Positions 1-8,028 of a stretch of 64,000 nucleotides of DNA are shown here, piece by piece. How positions within the stretch are numbered: the first letter of the stretch is position 1; each line of letters opens with the position of its first letter. The notes under the pieces were generated by a model that was not told the DNA's origin, did not search any database, and saw nothing but the letters and a program-made list of their open reading frames with translations. Position numbers and translations under genes: made by a program. This DNA comes from JADHMP01 sp964386915 (GTDB taxonomy: Bacteria > Bacteroidota > Bacteroidia > Flavobacteriales > Flavobacteriaceae): NCBI GenBank assembly GCA_964386915.1, contig CAYLUQ010000002.1:1-64000 (forward strand), read 5' to 3'.

Positions 1-54
1 TAGAGCGTCAGCCTTCCAAGCTGAATGTCGCCGGTTCGAACCCGGTCTCCCGCT
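1..54 (+). tRNA. tRNA-Gly (anticodon TCC), 5' end cut by window
   Basis: The window opens inside a tRNA. The anticodon loop reads CTTCCAA, giving anticodon TCC for glycine. The T arm (TTCGAAC loop) and the 3' acceptor strand CTCCCGC with discriminator T follow. The acceptor 5' half and the start of the D arm lie left of position 1. It is followed after 7 bases by a tRNA-Thr, so the two are probably one transcript. Confidence 0.9.
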
Positions 55-61
55 CTTTTAA

Positions 62-133
62 GCCGATGTAGCTCAGGGGTAGAGCGTTTCCTTGGTAAGG
101 AAGAGGTCACGAGTTCAAATCTCGTCATTGGCT
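62..133 (+). tRNA. tRNA-Thr (anticodon GGT)
   Basis: Complete cloverleaf. The acceptor strands GCCGATG and CATTGGC pair with one G-T wobble, the D stem is GCTC/GAGC, and the anticodon stem runs 87-91/99-103 around loop TTGGTAA with anticodon GGT. The T loop is TTCAAAT and the discriminator base is T. CCA is not encoded. In many Bacteroidota a Gly-Thr tRNA pair sits directly before tuf; here about 4.5 kb of other genes intervene. Confidence 0.95.
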
Positions 134-299
134 CTTACAAAATAGCAAGGCTCCTCAAGAGTTTTGCTTTTTTTATGTTAAACTTCCTTCAACTTAGATC
201 CAGTCCATTTCTTCAGTTAAGGTTAGCTGCCTTTTTTAAACTAGATTTTGACTATTAATTTTAAATCTTATATTTAAAACATTATTATAGTTAATAGTT

Positions 300-728
300 A
301 TGACCAAAGGAAGTATTAGTCTTACCAAAATAGAGTCCGGCACTTTCATTCAAGGAAACCTTGAAGCCCACACAGATATTCGAATTGATGGCGAAGTAGA
401 AGGCGTTATAAAAACGAGTCATAAACTTTTTATTGGCGCTTCTGGAAGCTTTAAAGGAGAGGCTTCAGCCCAACATCTGGACCTATGTGGTCGATTTGAA
501 GGATCGCTATTGGTGGAGAAGAAAATGGCAATGCATGCAGGGGCTCATTTTGAAGGTGAGGCCAAAGTGGGGAGCATATCCATAGAAGAAGGAGCTCATT
601 TTCAGGGGCTTTGCGACATGAGTGAAGCCGTGCAAATTCTCTCAAAACAACCTAAAACAAAACAGCTTCATCCTGAAGGTCTCGCTTTAGAAAATAAATT
701 TGGTGAGCAGGAAGCATCTGTTTCTTAA
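300..728 (+). CDS. Bactofilin (DUF583) family polymer-forming protein
   Basis: A 142-residue protein with the short glycine- and hydrophobic-rich repeats of the bactofilin beta-helix over about residues 8-110 (for example 'IRIDGEVEG' and repeated 'G-x-F-x-G' turns). Bactofilins polymerise without nucleotide into filaments that act as scaffolds for cell-wall or shape proteins. The C-terminal 30 residues are polar and probably disordered. There is no signal peptide, so it should act in the cytoplasm or at the inner membrane face. An M23 peptidase partner, usual for this family, is not seen nearby. The gene is convergent with the glycosyltransferase at 744-2132, only 15 bases away. ATG at 300 is the only good start before the domain. 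Confidence 0.9.
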   Translation: MTKGSISLTKIESGTFIQGNLEAHTDIRIDGEVEGVIKTSHKLFIGASGSFKGEASAQHLDLCGRFEGSLLVEKKMAMHAGAHFEGEAKVGSISIEEGAHFQGLCDMSEAVQILSKQPKTKQLHPEGLALENKFGEQEASVS

Positions 729-743
729 GATACCCAGATTTTT

Positions 744-2132
744 TTATTCGGAAGGCACAAACTTGTAGAGCCTTTTCTTGCGATTTTCTTTTATCAATTG
801 GAGCGACATAGTATCAATTTGATGTACCCATTTTTTCTCGATAAGAAGCGAAAAAGGATTTCTGCTTTCCAAAGCTTCTTGTAACAAAATGGAATCGATA
901 ATTTTAATGTTCCCTTGCGTATAGAATTGACTGGAATAGCTTTTTCGTTTGTAGGCAAATATGGGTTCGTCGGTAGAATGCTGGGACACCAAATAGCGAT
1001 CGGTGCTATTTTCAATAGCCTCTTTTCCTGCACCCAAAACAAACAAGCCAAAAAGGAGGAGCGGGATGCCTATGGCAAAAGATAGATAGAATTTTTTGAA
1101 GACAACTTTAGGCCATGATTCAATCACAAGGAGAGCCACGGGAACCATTACAGGGAGTGTGTAGGGGTGAATTAGGCTTTTAGAAAAAGTAAAAAAGAAA
1201 GGAGTCCAAACGAGCCATAAAAACAAAAATAGAAGCTTAGCGTTTAGTTTTAAAGTGTTTCTATTTTTAAAAAGATAGCGTATGGCAATAAAAATCCAAG
1301 GCAAGCAAACTCCCATCAAAAACACCCAAATGATACCCAAGGGTTGTTGTTTTGCAAATCCATAGCGATCTCCTGTCCAGGTGGAATCAAAAAAACGACT
1401 AAAATGTTCTCCAATAATAAAATAATCTAAAAACCCGGGTGAAGCTTTTTCAGCTGCCGCATACCACGGCAAGGCAACCAGCAACATTATGGGAATTCCC
1501 GTACCCCAAGGCACCTTTTTTAAAACAGAACCAAATTGTTTTTGCATTAAAGTCCAAAGAAACAAGGGAGGCAGGGTCAGAATTCCGATTATTGGACCCT
1601 TAGCGAGTAGACCAAGTCCCATTCCAAAAAACAGAAGGTTACCCCATAACCTATAGTTTAGGGTGTTTTGCATTTGCCAAAACGAACCCATAACAAGCAC
1701 CACTGCTAGCTGAAGAAAAACATCTGTTGAGACCACGCCACTGTGCAAATAAAATTCGGGGATTGTGAAAAGGATCAGACTGGCTAAATAGGGTGGGATC
1801 TTCTCATTCGAAATAACTTTTTGAATACCCAATGCCAGTACAATATGAACTAGTAAATAGGGGAGTCGAACAAAGAAGGGATGAGTCCCAAAGAGCATCA
1901 TGCTAAGGGCAGCTGCCCAGGTAGATAGGGGAGGTTTGGCCCAAAAGGGGATTCCATAATCAATTTGTAAAACCACCCAATTTTGGGTTTCCAACATGAG
2001 GCGTGCAATTTCGGCATAGCGAGCCTCAGTTTGATCCATTAGGGGGAGCATGCCATTAAAATAGGCTCTGATCAAGACCAAGAGCCAAAACAGGGTTTTA
2101 AAATTCCAATATGGTTTGAATGTATTCCCCAT
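744..2132 (-). CDS. ArnT-like glycosyltransferase, family 39
   Basis: A 462-residue polytopic membrane protein of the GT-C fold. Near the N-terminus are the acidic loop 'MDQTEARYAEIAR' (residues 32-44) and 'WAKPPL' (64-69), both characteristic of the ArnT/PMT family that moves a sugar from a polyprenyl-phosphate donor onto a lipid or protein acceptor on the periplasmic side. About ten to twelve hydrophobic segments follow, with a soluble C-terminal tail from about residue 375. It lies 43 bases downstream of aconitase on the same strand and may be read from that promoter. The acceptor cannot be told; lipid A or another glycolipid is the family's usual target. Confidence 0.85.
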   Translation of the reverse strand: MGNTFKPYWNFKTLFWLLVLIRAYFNGMLPLMDQTEARYAEIARLMLETQNWVVLQIDYGIPFWAKPPLSTWAAALSMMLFGTHPFFVRLPYLLVHIVLALGIQKVISNEKIPPYLASLILFTIPEFYLHSGVVSTDVFLQLAVVLVMGSFWQMQNTLNYRLWGNLLFFGMGLGLLAKGPIIGILTLPPLFLWTLMQKQFGSVLKKVPWGTGIPIMLLVALPWYAAAEKASPGFLDYFIIGEHFSRFFDSTWTGDRYGFAKQQPLGIIWVFLMGVCLPWIFIAIRYLFKNRNTLKLNAKLLFLFLWLVWTPFFFTFSKSLIHPYTLPVMVPVALLVIESWPKVVFKKFYLSFAIGIPLLLFGLFVLGAGKEAIENSTDRYLVSQHSTDEPIFAYKRKSYSSQFYTQGNIKIIDSILLQEALESRNPFSLLIEKKWVHQIDTMSLQLIKENRKKRLYKFVPSE

Positions 2133-2141
2133 TAATGACCG

Positions 2142-2159
2142 GCTTTTTTATAAAAAAGC
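2142..2159. repeat. Perfect 18-bp AT-rich palindrome between aconitase and GT39
   Basis: GCTTTTTTA followed by TAAAAAAGC forms a perfect palindrome in the 43-base gap between the two minus-strand genes. It could fold as a weak hairpin in the acn transcript, but it lacks a GC-rich stem, so I do not call it a terminator. Its role is unknown. Confidence 0.5.
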
Positions 2160-2175
2160 TTTTGGTTAAGAGAAA

Positions 2176-4449
2176 TTAGATTCCCAATGCGTTCTGCTTC
2201 TTGATTAAGTTCAGCGCAGAACCTTCTTTAAACCATTCAATTTGTTGATCGTTATAAGAATGGTTTGCCTTTATTGTTTCTTTTGAGCCGTCACTGTGCA
2301 CTAACTCTATGGTGAGTTGCTTTCCGGGCGCAAACTCTTTCAAATCAACAAAGTTAAAGGTGTCATCTTCTTGAATGCGATCATAATCATTTTCATTTTC
2401 AAAGGTGATGCCTAACATACCTTGCTTTTTTAAATTCGTTTCGTGAATACGCGCAAAAGATTTAACTAAAATCACTTTAACGCCCAAATGTCTGGGCTCC
2501 ATAGCGGCGTGTTCCCTTGAGGACCCTTCGCCATAATTATGGTCTCCAACCACCACGGTTTCGATACCTTGCTCCTTGTAAGCACGTTGCACTTTAGGAA
2601 CAGCATCATAGTCACCCGTAAATTGGTTTTTAACAAAATTAGTTTTTTCATTAAAAGCGTTCACGGCTCCAATGAGCATATTGTTAGAAATGTTGTCTAA
2701 GTGCCCTCTGTAGCGCAACCATGGACCCGCCATAGAAATGTGGTCAGTGGTACATTTTCCTAGGGCTTTAATTAACAATTTGGCACCCATAAGGTTTTCT
2801 CCATCCCAAGGCTGAAAAGGGGTGAGCAATTGTAAGCGCTCAGAATCGTTTTTTACAACTACTTCAATAGCACTTCCATCTTCAACAGGGGCCAAATAGC
2901 CGTTATCTTCAACATCAAATCCTTTGGGGGGCAATTCTTTTCCGGTAGGAGGTTCAAGTTGCACCGTTTCACCTTCTTGGTTGATGAGGCTATCGGTAAC
3001 GGGATTAAAATCCAATCGACCAGAAATGGCAATAGCAGCAACCATTTCAGGAGAAGCTACAAAAGCATGGGTATTAGGGTTTCCGTCTGCTCTTTTAGAA
3101 AAATTTCTGTTGAAAGAATGAACAATCGTATTTTTTTCTTCCTTGGCGGCTCCCTCTCGATCCCATTGCCCAATGCAGGGGCCACAGGCGTTGGTAAAAA
3201 TTTTAGCATCTAAGGCTTCAAACGTAGCGAGCAATCCATCTCGATCTGCCGTATAGCGCACTTGTTCAGACCCAGGGTTAATACCAAAAGCGGCTTTGGT
3301 CACCAATTTTTTGTCTACGGCTTGTTGCGCAATTGAGGCTGCTCTAGATAAGTCTTCATAAGAGGAGTTGGTGCATGAACCAATGAGGCCCCATTCCACT
3401 TTTAAAGGCCAACCTTCGCTTTCAGATTTAGCTTTCATCTGATCAACGGGCGTAGCCAAATCGGGCGTAAAGGGTCCATTTAGGTGGGGCATCAATTCGT
3501 CTAGATTGATTTCAATGACTTGGTCGAAATACGTTTCGGGATTTTGATATACTTCTGGATCTCCAGTTAAGTGTTCTTTTACTTGGTTGGCTGCATCGGC
3601 AACATCATTACGGCCGGTGGCTCTTAAATAGCGTTCCATTGATGCATCATATCCAAAGGTGGAGGTGGTAGCACCCACTTCGGCTCCCATATTACAAATG
3701 GTTCCTTTTCCTGTGCACGACATGGCCTCTGCCCCAGGACCAAAATATTCAATAATGGCACCTGTTCCTCCTTTTACGGTTAAAATGCCCGCAACTTTCA
3801 AAATCACATCTTTTGGTGCAGTCCATCCGTTGAGTTTTCCGGTTAATTTAACCCCAATTAGCTTTGGAAATTTTAATTCCCAAGGCATGCCGGCCATCAC
3901 ATCTACAGCGTCGGCACCACCCACGCCAATGGCAACCATGCCCAAACCTCCGGCGTTTACGGTATGTGAATCTGTTCCAATCATCATACCGCCGGGAAAG
4001 GCATAATTTTCCAGAACCACTTGGTGGATAATGCCCGCTCCGGGTTTCCAAAATCCAATACCATATTTATTGGAAACAGATTCTAAAAATTGAAAGACTT
4101 CGGCACTGGCGGTGTTCGCAGATTTTAAATCGGTAACAGCACCTTCTTTAGCTTGAATGAGGTGGTCACAATGCACCGTGGTGGGCACCGCAACCTTGGC
4201 TTTGCCCGCTTGCATAAATTGTAACAGCGCCATTTGTGCAGTAGCATCTTGACAAGCAATTCGATCGGGTGCAAAGTTCACATAATCGGTACCTCTTTGA
4301 TAGGCTTTAGAGGCTGGCCCTTCCCAGAGGTGTGTATATAAAATTTTCTCTGTGAGTGTTAAGGGGCGCTTAAGGTGTGTGCGAGCGGCCGCTACCCGTT
4401 GATCCATTTTGTCATAAACAGCTTGGATAATGTCGATGTCAAATGCCAT
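2176..4449 (-). CDS. acn: Aconitate hydratase, mitochondrial type
   Basis: A 757-residue TCA-cycle enzyme that interconverts citrate and isocitrate. The three cysteines that hold the [4Fe-4S] cluster are visible: C359 in 'GSCTNSS' and C422/C425 in 'ACGPCIGQW', nearly the numbering of mitochondrial aconitase. The C-terminal swivel domain contains 'GDHNYGEGSSREHAA'. The length and the 'MAFDIDIIQAVYDKMDQR' start fit the mitochondrial-like aconitase found in Bacteroidota rather than the longer AcnA or AcnB. It is divergent from tuf across a 222-base gap that holds promoters for both. A TATTTTTG box lies 24 bases before the start. Its place between the tRNA pair and tuf is unusual. Confidence 0.97.
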   Translation of the reverse strand: MAFDIDIIQAVYDKMDQRVAAARTHLKRPLTLTEKILYTHLWEGPASKAYQRGTDYVNFAPDRIACQDATAQMALLQFMQAGKAKVAVPTTVHCDHLIQAKEGAVTDLKSANTASAEVFQFLESVSNKYGIGFWKPGAGIIHQVVLENYAFPGGMMIGTDSHTVNAGGLGMVAIGVGGADAVDVMAGMPWELKFPKLIGVKLTGKLNGWTAPKDVILKVAGILTVKGGTGAIIEYFGPGAEAMSCTGKGTICNMGAEVGATTSTFGYDASMERYLRATGRNDVADAANQVKEHLTGDPEVYQNPETYFDQVIEINLDELMPHLNGPFTPDLATPVDQMKAKSESEGWPLKVEWGLIGSCTNSSYEDLSRAASIAQQAVDKKLVTKAAFGINPGSEQVRYTADRDGLLATFEALDAKIFTNACGPCIGQWDREGAAKEEKNTIVHSFNRNFSKRADGNPNTHAFVASPEMVAAIAISGRLDFNPVTDSLINQEGETVQLEPPTGKELPPKGFDVEDNGYLAPVEDGSAIEVVVKNDSERLQLLTPFQPWDGENLMGAKLLIKALGKCTTDHISMAGPWLRYRGHLDNISNNMLIGAVNAFNEKTNFVKNQFTGDYDAVPKVQRAYKEQGIETVVVGDHNYGEGSSREHAAMEPRHLGVKVILVKSFARIHETNLKKQGMLGITFENENDYDRIQEDDTFNFVDLKEFAPGKQLTIELVHSDGSKETIKANHSYNDQQIEWFKEGSALNLIKKQNALGI

Positions 4450-4472
4450 GTATATTTGTGTTTAAATTCAGG

Positions 4473-4480
4473 CAAAAATA
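4473..4480 (-). promoter_or_regulatory. Bacteroidota -7 box of acn
   Basis: On the minus strand this reads TATTTTTG, an exact match to the TAnnTTTG -7 element of the Bacteroidota primary sigma factor. It ends 23 bases before the acn ATG, giving a short leader. No convincing -33 TTG element is seen. Confidence 0.55.
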
Positions 4481-4628
4481 GGAAATAAGCCCGTTTTAAC
4501 TAAATATTTTTTCTGTTGAATTTTCCCTTTTCGCAAATAATTTGTCTATCCTAAAACCTACAAGGCCTAAACTCGTGTTAAAAAAGTAAAATTTTACGTA
4601 AAAAAAATACTCAAATGAAAAAAATTCA

Positions 4629-4636
4629 TAAATTTG
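4629..4636 (+). promoter_or_regulatory. Bacteroidota -7 box of tuf
   Basis: TAAATTTG matches TAnnTTTG and ends 35 bases before the tuf ATG. The upstream region is extremely A/T-rich and holds a 12-bp palindrome, GTAAAATTTTAC, at 4586-4597. A-tracts like these are common upstream of strong promoters. This is the likely main promoter for tuf and part of the downstream superoperon. Confidence 0.6.
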
Positions 4637-4671
4637 CGCTCCTTTAAAACAATATCGAAACATAAATAATT

Positions 4672-5859
4672 ATGGCTAAAGAAAATTTTGACCGCTCCAA
4701 ACCCCACTTAAACATTGGGACTATCGGTCACGTAGATCACGGTAAAACAACTCTTACTGCTGCAATTACAAAAGTTTTAGCTGATGCCGGATTGTCAGAA
4801 GCTAGAAGTTTTGATCAAATTGATAACGCACCTGAAGAAAAAGAGCGCGGAATTACCATTAACACTTCACACGTTGAATATCAAACGGCTAATCGTCACT
4901 ATGCACACGTTGACTGTCCTGGTCACGCCGACTATGTAAAAAACATGGTTACGGGTGCTGCTCAAATGGACGGTGCTATTTTAGTGGTTGCGGCTACTGA
5001 TGGTCCAATGCCTCAAACAAGAGAACACATCCTTTTAGGTCGTCAAGTTGGTGTGCCGCGTATTGTGGTTTTCCTCAACAAAGCCGATATGGTAGATGAT
5101 GAAGAATTGTTAGAGCTTGTTGAAATGGAAGTTCGTGAATTACTTTCTTTCTATGAATATGATGGAGACAATACACCTGTTGTTTTAGGTTCTGCTCTTG
5201 GAGCTCTTAACGGAGAACAAAAATGGGTAGACACCGTGCTTAAATTGATGGAGGAAGTTGATGCCTGGATTGAATTGCCAAAACGCGATGTGGATAAAGA
5301 TTTCTTGATGCCTATCGAAGACGTATTCTCTATTACAGGTCGTGGAACAGTAGCCACCGGACGTATTGAAACAGGAGTTGCTAACACAGCAGACGAAGTG
5401 GATATCATTGGTATGGGTGCAGAAAAGTTAAAGTCTACTATTACAGGAGTTGAAATGTTCCGTAAAATATTAGACCGTGGAGAAGCTGGAGATAACGTAG
5501 GAATCCTTTTAAGAGGTATCGAAAAAACAGATATCAGAAGAGGGATGGTTATTTGTAAGCCTGGTTCTGTAAAACCACACGCTAAATTTAAGGCTGAAGT
5601 TTATATCTTGAAGAAAGAAGAAGGTGGACGTCACACACCCTTTCACAACAACTACCGTCCTCAGTTCTATGTTAGAACAACAGACGTAACAGGAAACATC
5701 AATCTTCCTGATGGAGTTGAAATGGTAATGCCAGGAGACAACCTCACCATCACTGTTGATTTGATTCAACCCGTTGCCTTGAGTACTGGTCTTCGTTTCG
5801 CTATCCGCGAAGGTGGACGTACAGTAGGTGCAGGACAAGTTACAGAGATATTAGACTAA
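4672..5859 (+). CDS. tuf: Elongation factor Tu
   Basis: A 395-residue GTPase that delivers aminoacyl-tRNA to the ribosome. The G1 motif 'GHVDHGKT' is at residues 19-26, followed by the G3 'DCPGH' and G4 'NKAD' motifs. Domains 2 and 3 are complete and end in 'VGAGQVTEILD', the usual EF-Tu C-terminus. Length and sequence are ordinary. It is followed by a hairpin and then tRNA-Trp-secE-nusG, the conserved Bacteroidota order. No second tuf copy is in the window. Confidence 0.99.
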   Translation: MAKENFDRSKPHLNIGTIGHVDHGKTTLTAAITKVLADAGLSEARSFDQIDNAPEEKERGITINTSHVEYQTANRHYAHVDCPGHADYVKNMVTGAAQMDGAILVVAATDGPMPQTREHILLGRQVGVPRIVVFLNKADMVDDEELLELVEMEVRELLSFYEYDGDNTPVVLGSALGALNGEQKWVDTVLKLMEEVDAWIELPKRDVDKDFLMPIEDVFSITGRGTVATGRIETGVANTADEVDIIGMGAEKLKSTITGVEMFRKILDRGEAGDNVGILLRGIEKTDIRRGMVICKPGSVKPHAKFKAEVYILKKEEGGRHTPFHNNYRPQFYVRTTDVTGNINLPDGVEMVMPGDNLTITVDLIQPVALSTGLRFAIREGGRTVGAGQVTEILD

Positions 5860-5888
5860 ACAATAGTTGAAGTTTTTAACTTGATAGT

Positions 5889-5917
5889 AAGGTGTCCGTC
5901 TCAGGCGGATACCTTTT
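5889..5917 (+). terminator. Hairpin after tuf (weak terminator or processing site)
   Basis: AAGGTGTCCG (5889-5898) pairs with CGGATACCTT (5906-5915) over ten base pairs with one G-T wobble and a seven-base loop. It is followed by only a short T run (TTTTCTG). It sits between tuf and tRNA-Trp, so it may partly terminate tuf mRNA or mark an RNase cleavage point that sets different levels for EF-Tu and the genes downstream. Confidence 0.65.
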
Positions 5918-5930
5918 CTGTCAAATAAAA

Positions 5931-6003
5931 ACGGGTTTAGCTCAGTTGGTAGAGCACTGGTCTCCAAAACCAGGTGTCGGGAGTTCGAGCCTCTCAACCC
6001 GTG
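5931..6003 (+). tRNA. tRNA-Trp (anticodon CCA)
   Basis: Complete cloverleaf with acceptor ACGGGTT pairing AACCCGT, D arm GCTC-GAGC, anticodon loop CTCCAAA with anticodon CCA, a T arm with loop TTCGAGC, and discriminator G. It lies between tuf and secE as in most Bacteroidota. The secE start codon follows 18 bases after the 3' end. Confidence 0.97.
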
Positions 6004-6021
6004 CGAAATAAGAAAAAAGAA

Positions 6022-6216
6022 ATGCAAGCCATTCTACACTATATTAAAGATTCTTTTGAGGAGCTGACAAACAATGTTACTTGGACAGAACGAAGTGAAC
6101 TACAACGTTTGGTATCTATCGTTTTAGTCTTTTCAATTCTTTTTTCGTTGGCCATATGGGGCGCTGATACCGTTTTATCACGTGTTGTTCAATTTTATTT
6201 TAACCTTATAGGATAA
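6022..6216 (+). CDS. secE: Preprotein translocase subunit SecE
   Basis: A 64-residue SecE with the conserved amphipathic stretch 'ELTNNVTWTERSEL' and one transmembrane helix at about residues 30-58. It clamps SecY in the SecYEG channel. An upstream in-frame start at 5974 would lie inside tRNA-Trp, so the ATG at 6022 is chosen. This leaves an 18-base leader that tRNA 3'-end processing would create. The stop codon TAA overlaps the nusG ATG by one base (TAATG), so nusG translation is probably coupled. Confidence 0.95.
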   Translation: MQAILHYIKDSFEELTNNVTWTERSELQRLVSIVLVFSILFSLAIWGADTVLSRVVQFYFNLIG

Positions 6217-6770
6217 TGGCAACAGCAACCTCTGACAAAAAATGGTATGTGATTCGTGCCGTGAGTGGGCAAGAAGCGAAAATTAAAGATTATATCCTTT
6301 CAGAGATCACACGATATGGCTATGACCATCTTGTGGAAGACATTTTGGTGCCTACAGAAAAGGTAATTCAAATTCGAAATGGCAAAAAAATAAATAAAGA
6401 AAGAGTTTACTTTCCAGGCTATATCATGATTAAAGCAAATTTGTCTGGAGAAGTGCCTCACATTATAAAATCTGTTACTAACGTGATTGGTTTCTTGGGC
6501 GAAACAAAAGGAGGTGATCCTGTTCCGTTGCGCACGTCTGAAGTCAATAGAATGTTAGGAAAAGTAGACGAATTGGCCTTGGCCACCGAACACGTTGCTA
6601 TCCCCTTCACGGTGGGTGAAAACGTGAAGGTGATCGACGGTCCTTTCAATGGCTTTACAGGTGCCATTGAAAACGTAAACGAAGAAAAAAGAAAACTTGA
6701 AGTTATGGTTAAAATCTTTGGGCGTAAAACACCCTTGGAATTGAGCTATATGCAAGTAGAAAAAATTTAG
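6216..6770 (+). CDS. nusG: Transcription termination/antitermination protein NusG
   Basis: A 184-residue NusG with an N-terminal NGN domain starting 'KWYVIRAVSGQE' and a C-terminal KOW domain around 'VIDGPFNGFTGAIENVN' (about residues 130-180). It binds RNA polymerase and links it to Rho or the ribosome. It is slightly longer than the E. coli protein, with a small insertion near residues 95-125 that is common in Bacteroidota. It overlaps secE by one base. Confidence 0.97.
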   Translation: MATATSDKKWYVIRAVSGQEAKIKDYILSEITRYGYDHLVEDILVPTEKVIQIRNGKKINKERVYFPGYIMIKANLSGEVPHIIKSVTNVIGFLGETKGGDPVPLRTSEVNRMLGKVDELALATEHVAIPFTVGENVKVIDGPFNGFTGAIENVNEEKRKLEVMVKIFGRKTPLELSYMQVEKI

Positions 6771-6790
6771 ATAAAAATTGTTTAAATAAT

Positions 6791-6832
6791 GAGTAGCTAG
6801 AAGGAACCGCTTCCACGATTTTGACACTACTC
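6791..6832 (+). promoter_or_regulatory. Two-tier hairpin in the rplK leader (possible L1 autoregulatory site)
   Basis: GAGTAG (6791-6796) pairs with CTACTC (6827-6832). Inside it GGAA (6803-6806) pairs with TTCC (6811-6814) around loop CCGC. The two stems are separated by an asymmetric internal loop of six and twelve bases. In many bacteria ribosomal protein L1 represses the rplK-rplA mRNA by binding a two-stem, asymmetric-loop structure in this leader that mimics its 23S rRNA site. The shape and place fit, but I cannot confirm the L1-specific bases. Confidence 0.4.
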
Positions 6833-6852
6833 GCAAATGATGAATAACTAAA

Positions 6853-7290
6853 ATGGCAAAAGAAGTAAGTAAAATTTTAAAACTACAAGTTCGGGGAGGT
6901 GCTGCGAATCCATCGCCACCGGTTGGACCCGCGCTAGGTGCTGCAGGGGTGAACATCATGGAATTTTGCAAGCAGTTCAACGCGAGAACGCAAGACAAGC
7001 AAGGCAAAGTTTTACCGGTGGCCATCACTGTATTTAAAGACAAATCGTTTGAATTTGTTATTAAGACACCTCCGGCGGCCGTTCAATTGATGGAAGCAGC
7101 CAAAGCTAAAAAAGGATCTGGCGAACCCAACCGAAACAAAGTGGCAACAGTCACTTGGGATCAAATCCGCACCATTGCGGAAGACAAAATGCCTGATTTG
7201 AATGCCTTTACCATTGAATCTGCAATGAAAATGGTAGCAGGAACAGCACGTTCCATGGGCTTCAGAGTTTCAGGAACAGCTCCTTTTTAA
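6853..7290 (+). CDS. rplK: 50S ribosomal protein L11
   Basis: 145 residues, the usual length. The N-terminal domain has 'GGAANPSPPVGPALG' and the C-terminal RNA-binding domain ends 'ARSMGFRVSGTAPF'. L11 forms the GTPase-associated centre with 23S rRNA and is the site of stringent-factor sensing and thiostrepton binding. The 82-base leader after nusG carries a two-stem hairpin. rplA follows after 18 bases. Confidence 0.98.
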   Translation: MAKEVSKILKLQVRGGAANPSPPVGPALGAAGVNIMEFCKQFNARTQDKQGKVLPVAITVFKDKSFEFVIKTPPAAVQLMEAAKAKKGSGEPNRNKVATVTWDQIRTIAEDKMPDLNAFTIESAMKMVAGTARSMGFRVSGTAPF

Positions 7291-7308
7291 TCGTAATCTA
7301 GATAAGCA

Positions 7309-7998
7309 ATGGCACGACTAACAAAAAATCAAAAAGAAGCACGAGCTAAAGTAGATGCTAAAAATCTCTACAGCCTCAAAGAGGCCTCTAGCTTAGTGAA
7401 AGAAATAACAACCACTAAATTTGACGCTAGCATTGATCTAGCCATTCGTCTTGGGGTTGACCCTCGCAAAGCCGATCAATTGGTGCGCGGGGTAGTAACA
7501 CTTCCACACGGAACAGGAAAACAAGTTCGCGTGTTGGCCCTGGTTACACCCGACAAAGAAGAAGAAGCCAAAGCCGCAGGTGCAGACCATGTTGGTTTGG
7601 ATGACTACCTTCAAAAAATCAAAGACGGTTGGACCGATATTGATGTGATTGTGACGCTTCCCAGTGTGATGGGAAAATTAGGTCCCTTAGGCCGCGTTTT
7701 AGGTCCTAGAGGATTGATGCCCAATCCTAAAACAGGAACGGTTACCATGGAAGTTGGTAAAGCCGTGAGTGATGTTAAGGGAGGAAAAATTGACTTTAAA
7801 GTAGACAAAACCGGTATTGTTCATGCCGCTATTGGAAAAGCCTCTTTTTCTGCTGACAAAATTCAAGAAAATGCTGACGAACTCATAAAGACGATCATCA
7901 AATTGAAGCCGTCTACAGCAAAAGGAGTTTATGTGAAAAGCATTTTTATGTCTAGCACTATGAGTCCTAGCATTCCTGTTGATACTAAAATAGCCTAA
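7309..7998 (+). CDS. rplA: 50S ribosomal protein L1
   Basis: 229 residues with the typical two-domain L1 sequence, including 'LGRVLGPRGLMPNPKTGTV' in domain II. It forms the L1 stalk that helps E-site tRNA leave the ribosome. In other bacteria L1 also represses its own rplK-rplA mRNA; a candidate site lies before rplK. rplJ starts 30 bases downstream. Confidence 0.98.
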   Translation: MARLTKNQKEARAKVDAKNLYSLKEASSLVKEITTTKFDASIDLAIRLGVDPRKADQLVRGVVTLPHGTGKQVRVLALVTPDKEEEAKAAGADHVGLDDYLQKIKDGWTDIDVIVTLPSVMGKLGPLGRVLGPRGLMPNPKTGTVTMEVGKAVSDVKGGKIDFKVDKTGIVHAAIGKASFSADKIQENADELIKTIIKLKPSTAKGVYVKSIFMSSTMSPSIPVDTKIA

Positions 7999-8028
7999 TG
8001 GCCGCTGTCCAATTTTAAGACGATCAAA

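Noticed and set aside
25..258. 77-codon open frame running through the two tRNAs
   Set aside because: It covers tRNA-Gly and tRNA-Thr and has no protein-like composition; shadow frame.
2142..2159. 18-bp palindrome as a terminator
   Set aside because: The stem is almost purely A/T and lies between two genes that may be cotranscribed; kept only as a repeat.
3659..4006. 115-codon frame opposite aconitase
   Set aside because: Antisense to a clearly conserved gene with no recognisable family; product of the codon pattern of acn.
4586..4597. 12-bp palindrome GTAAAATTTTAC as an operator
   Set aside because: Short and A/T-only in a very A/T-rich gap; no regulator gene nearby to justify it.
5509..5838. 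109-codon frame opposite tuf
   Set aside because: Shadow of EF-Tu codons.
5974..6021. Upstream in-frame extension of secE
   Set aside because: It begins inside tRNA-Trp and adds residues that no SecE has; ATG 6022 gives the normal protein.
6555..7043. 162-codon antisense frame across nusG and rplK
   Set aside because: Spans two conserved genes on the other strand and has no domain.
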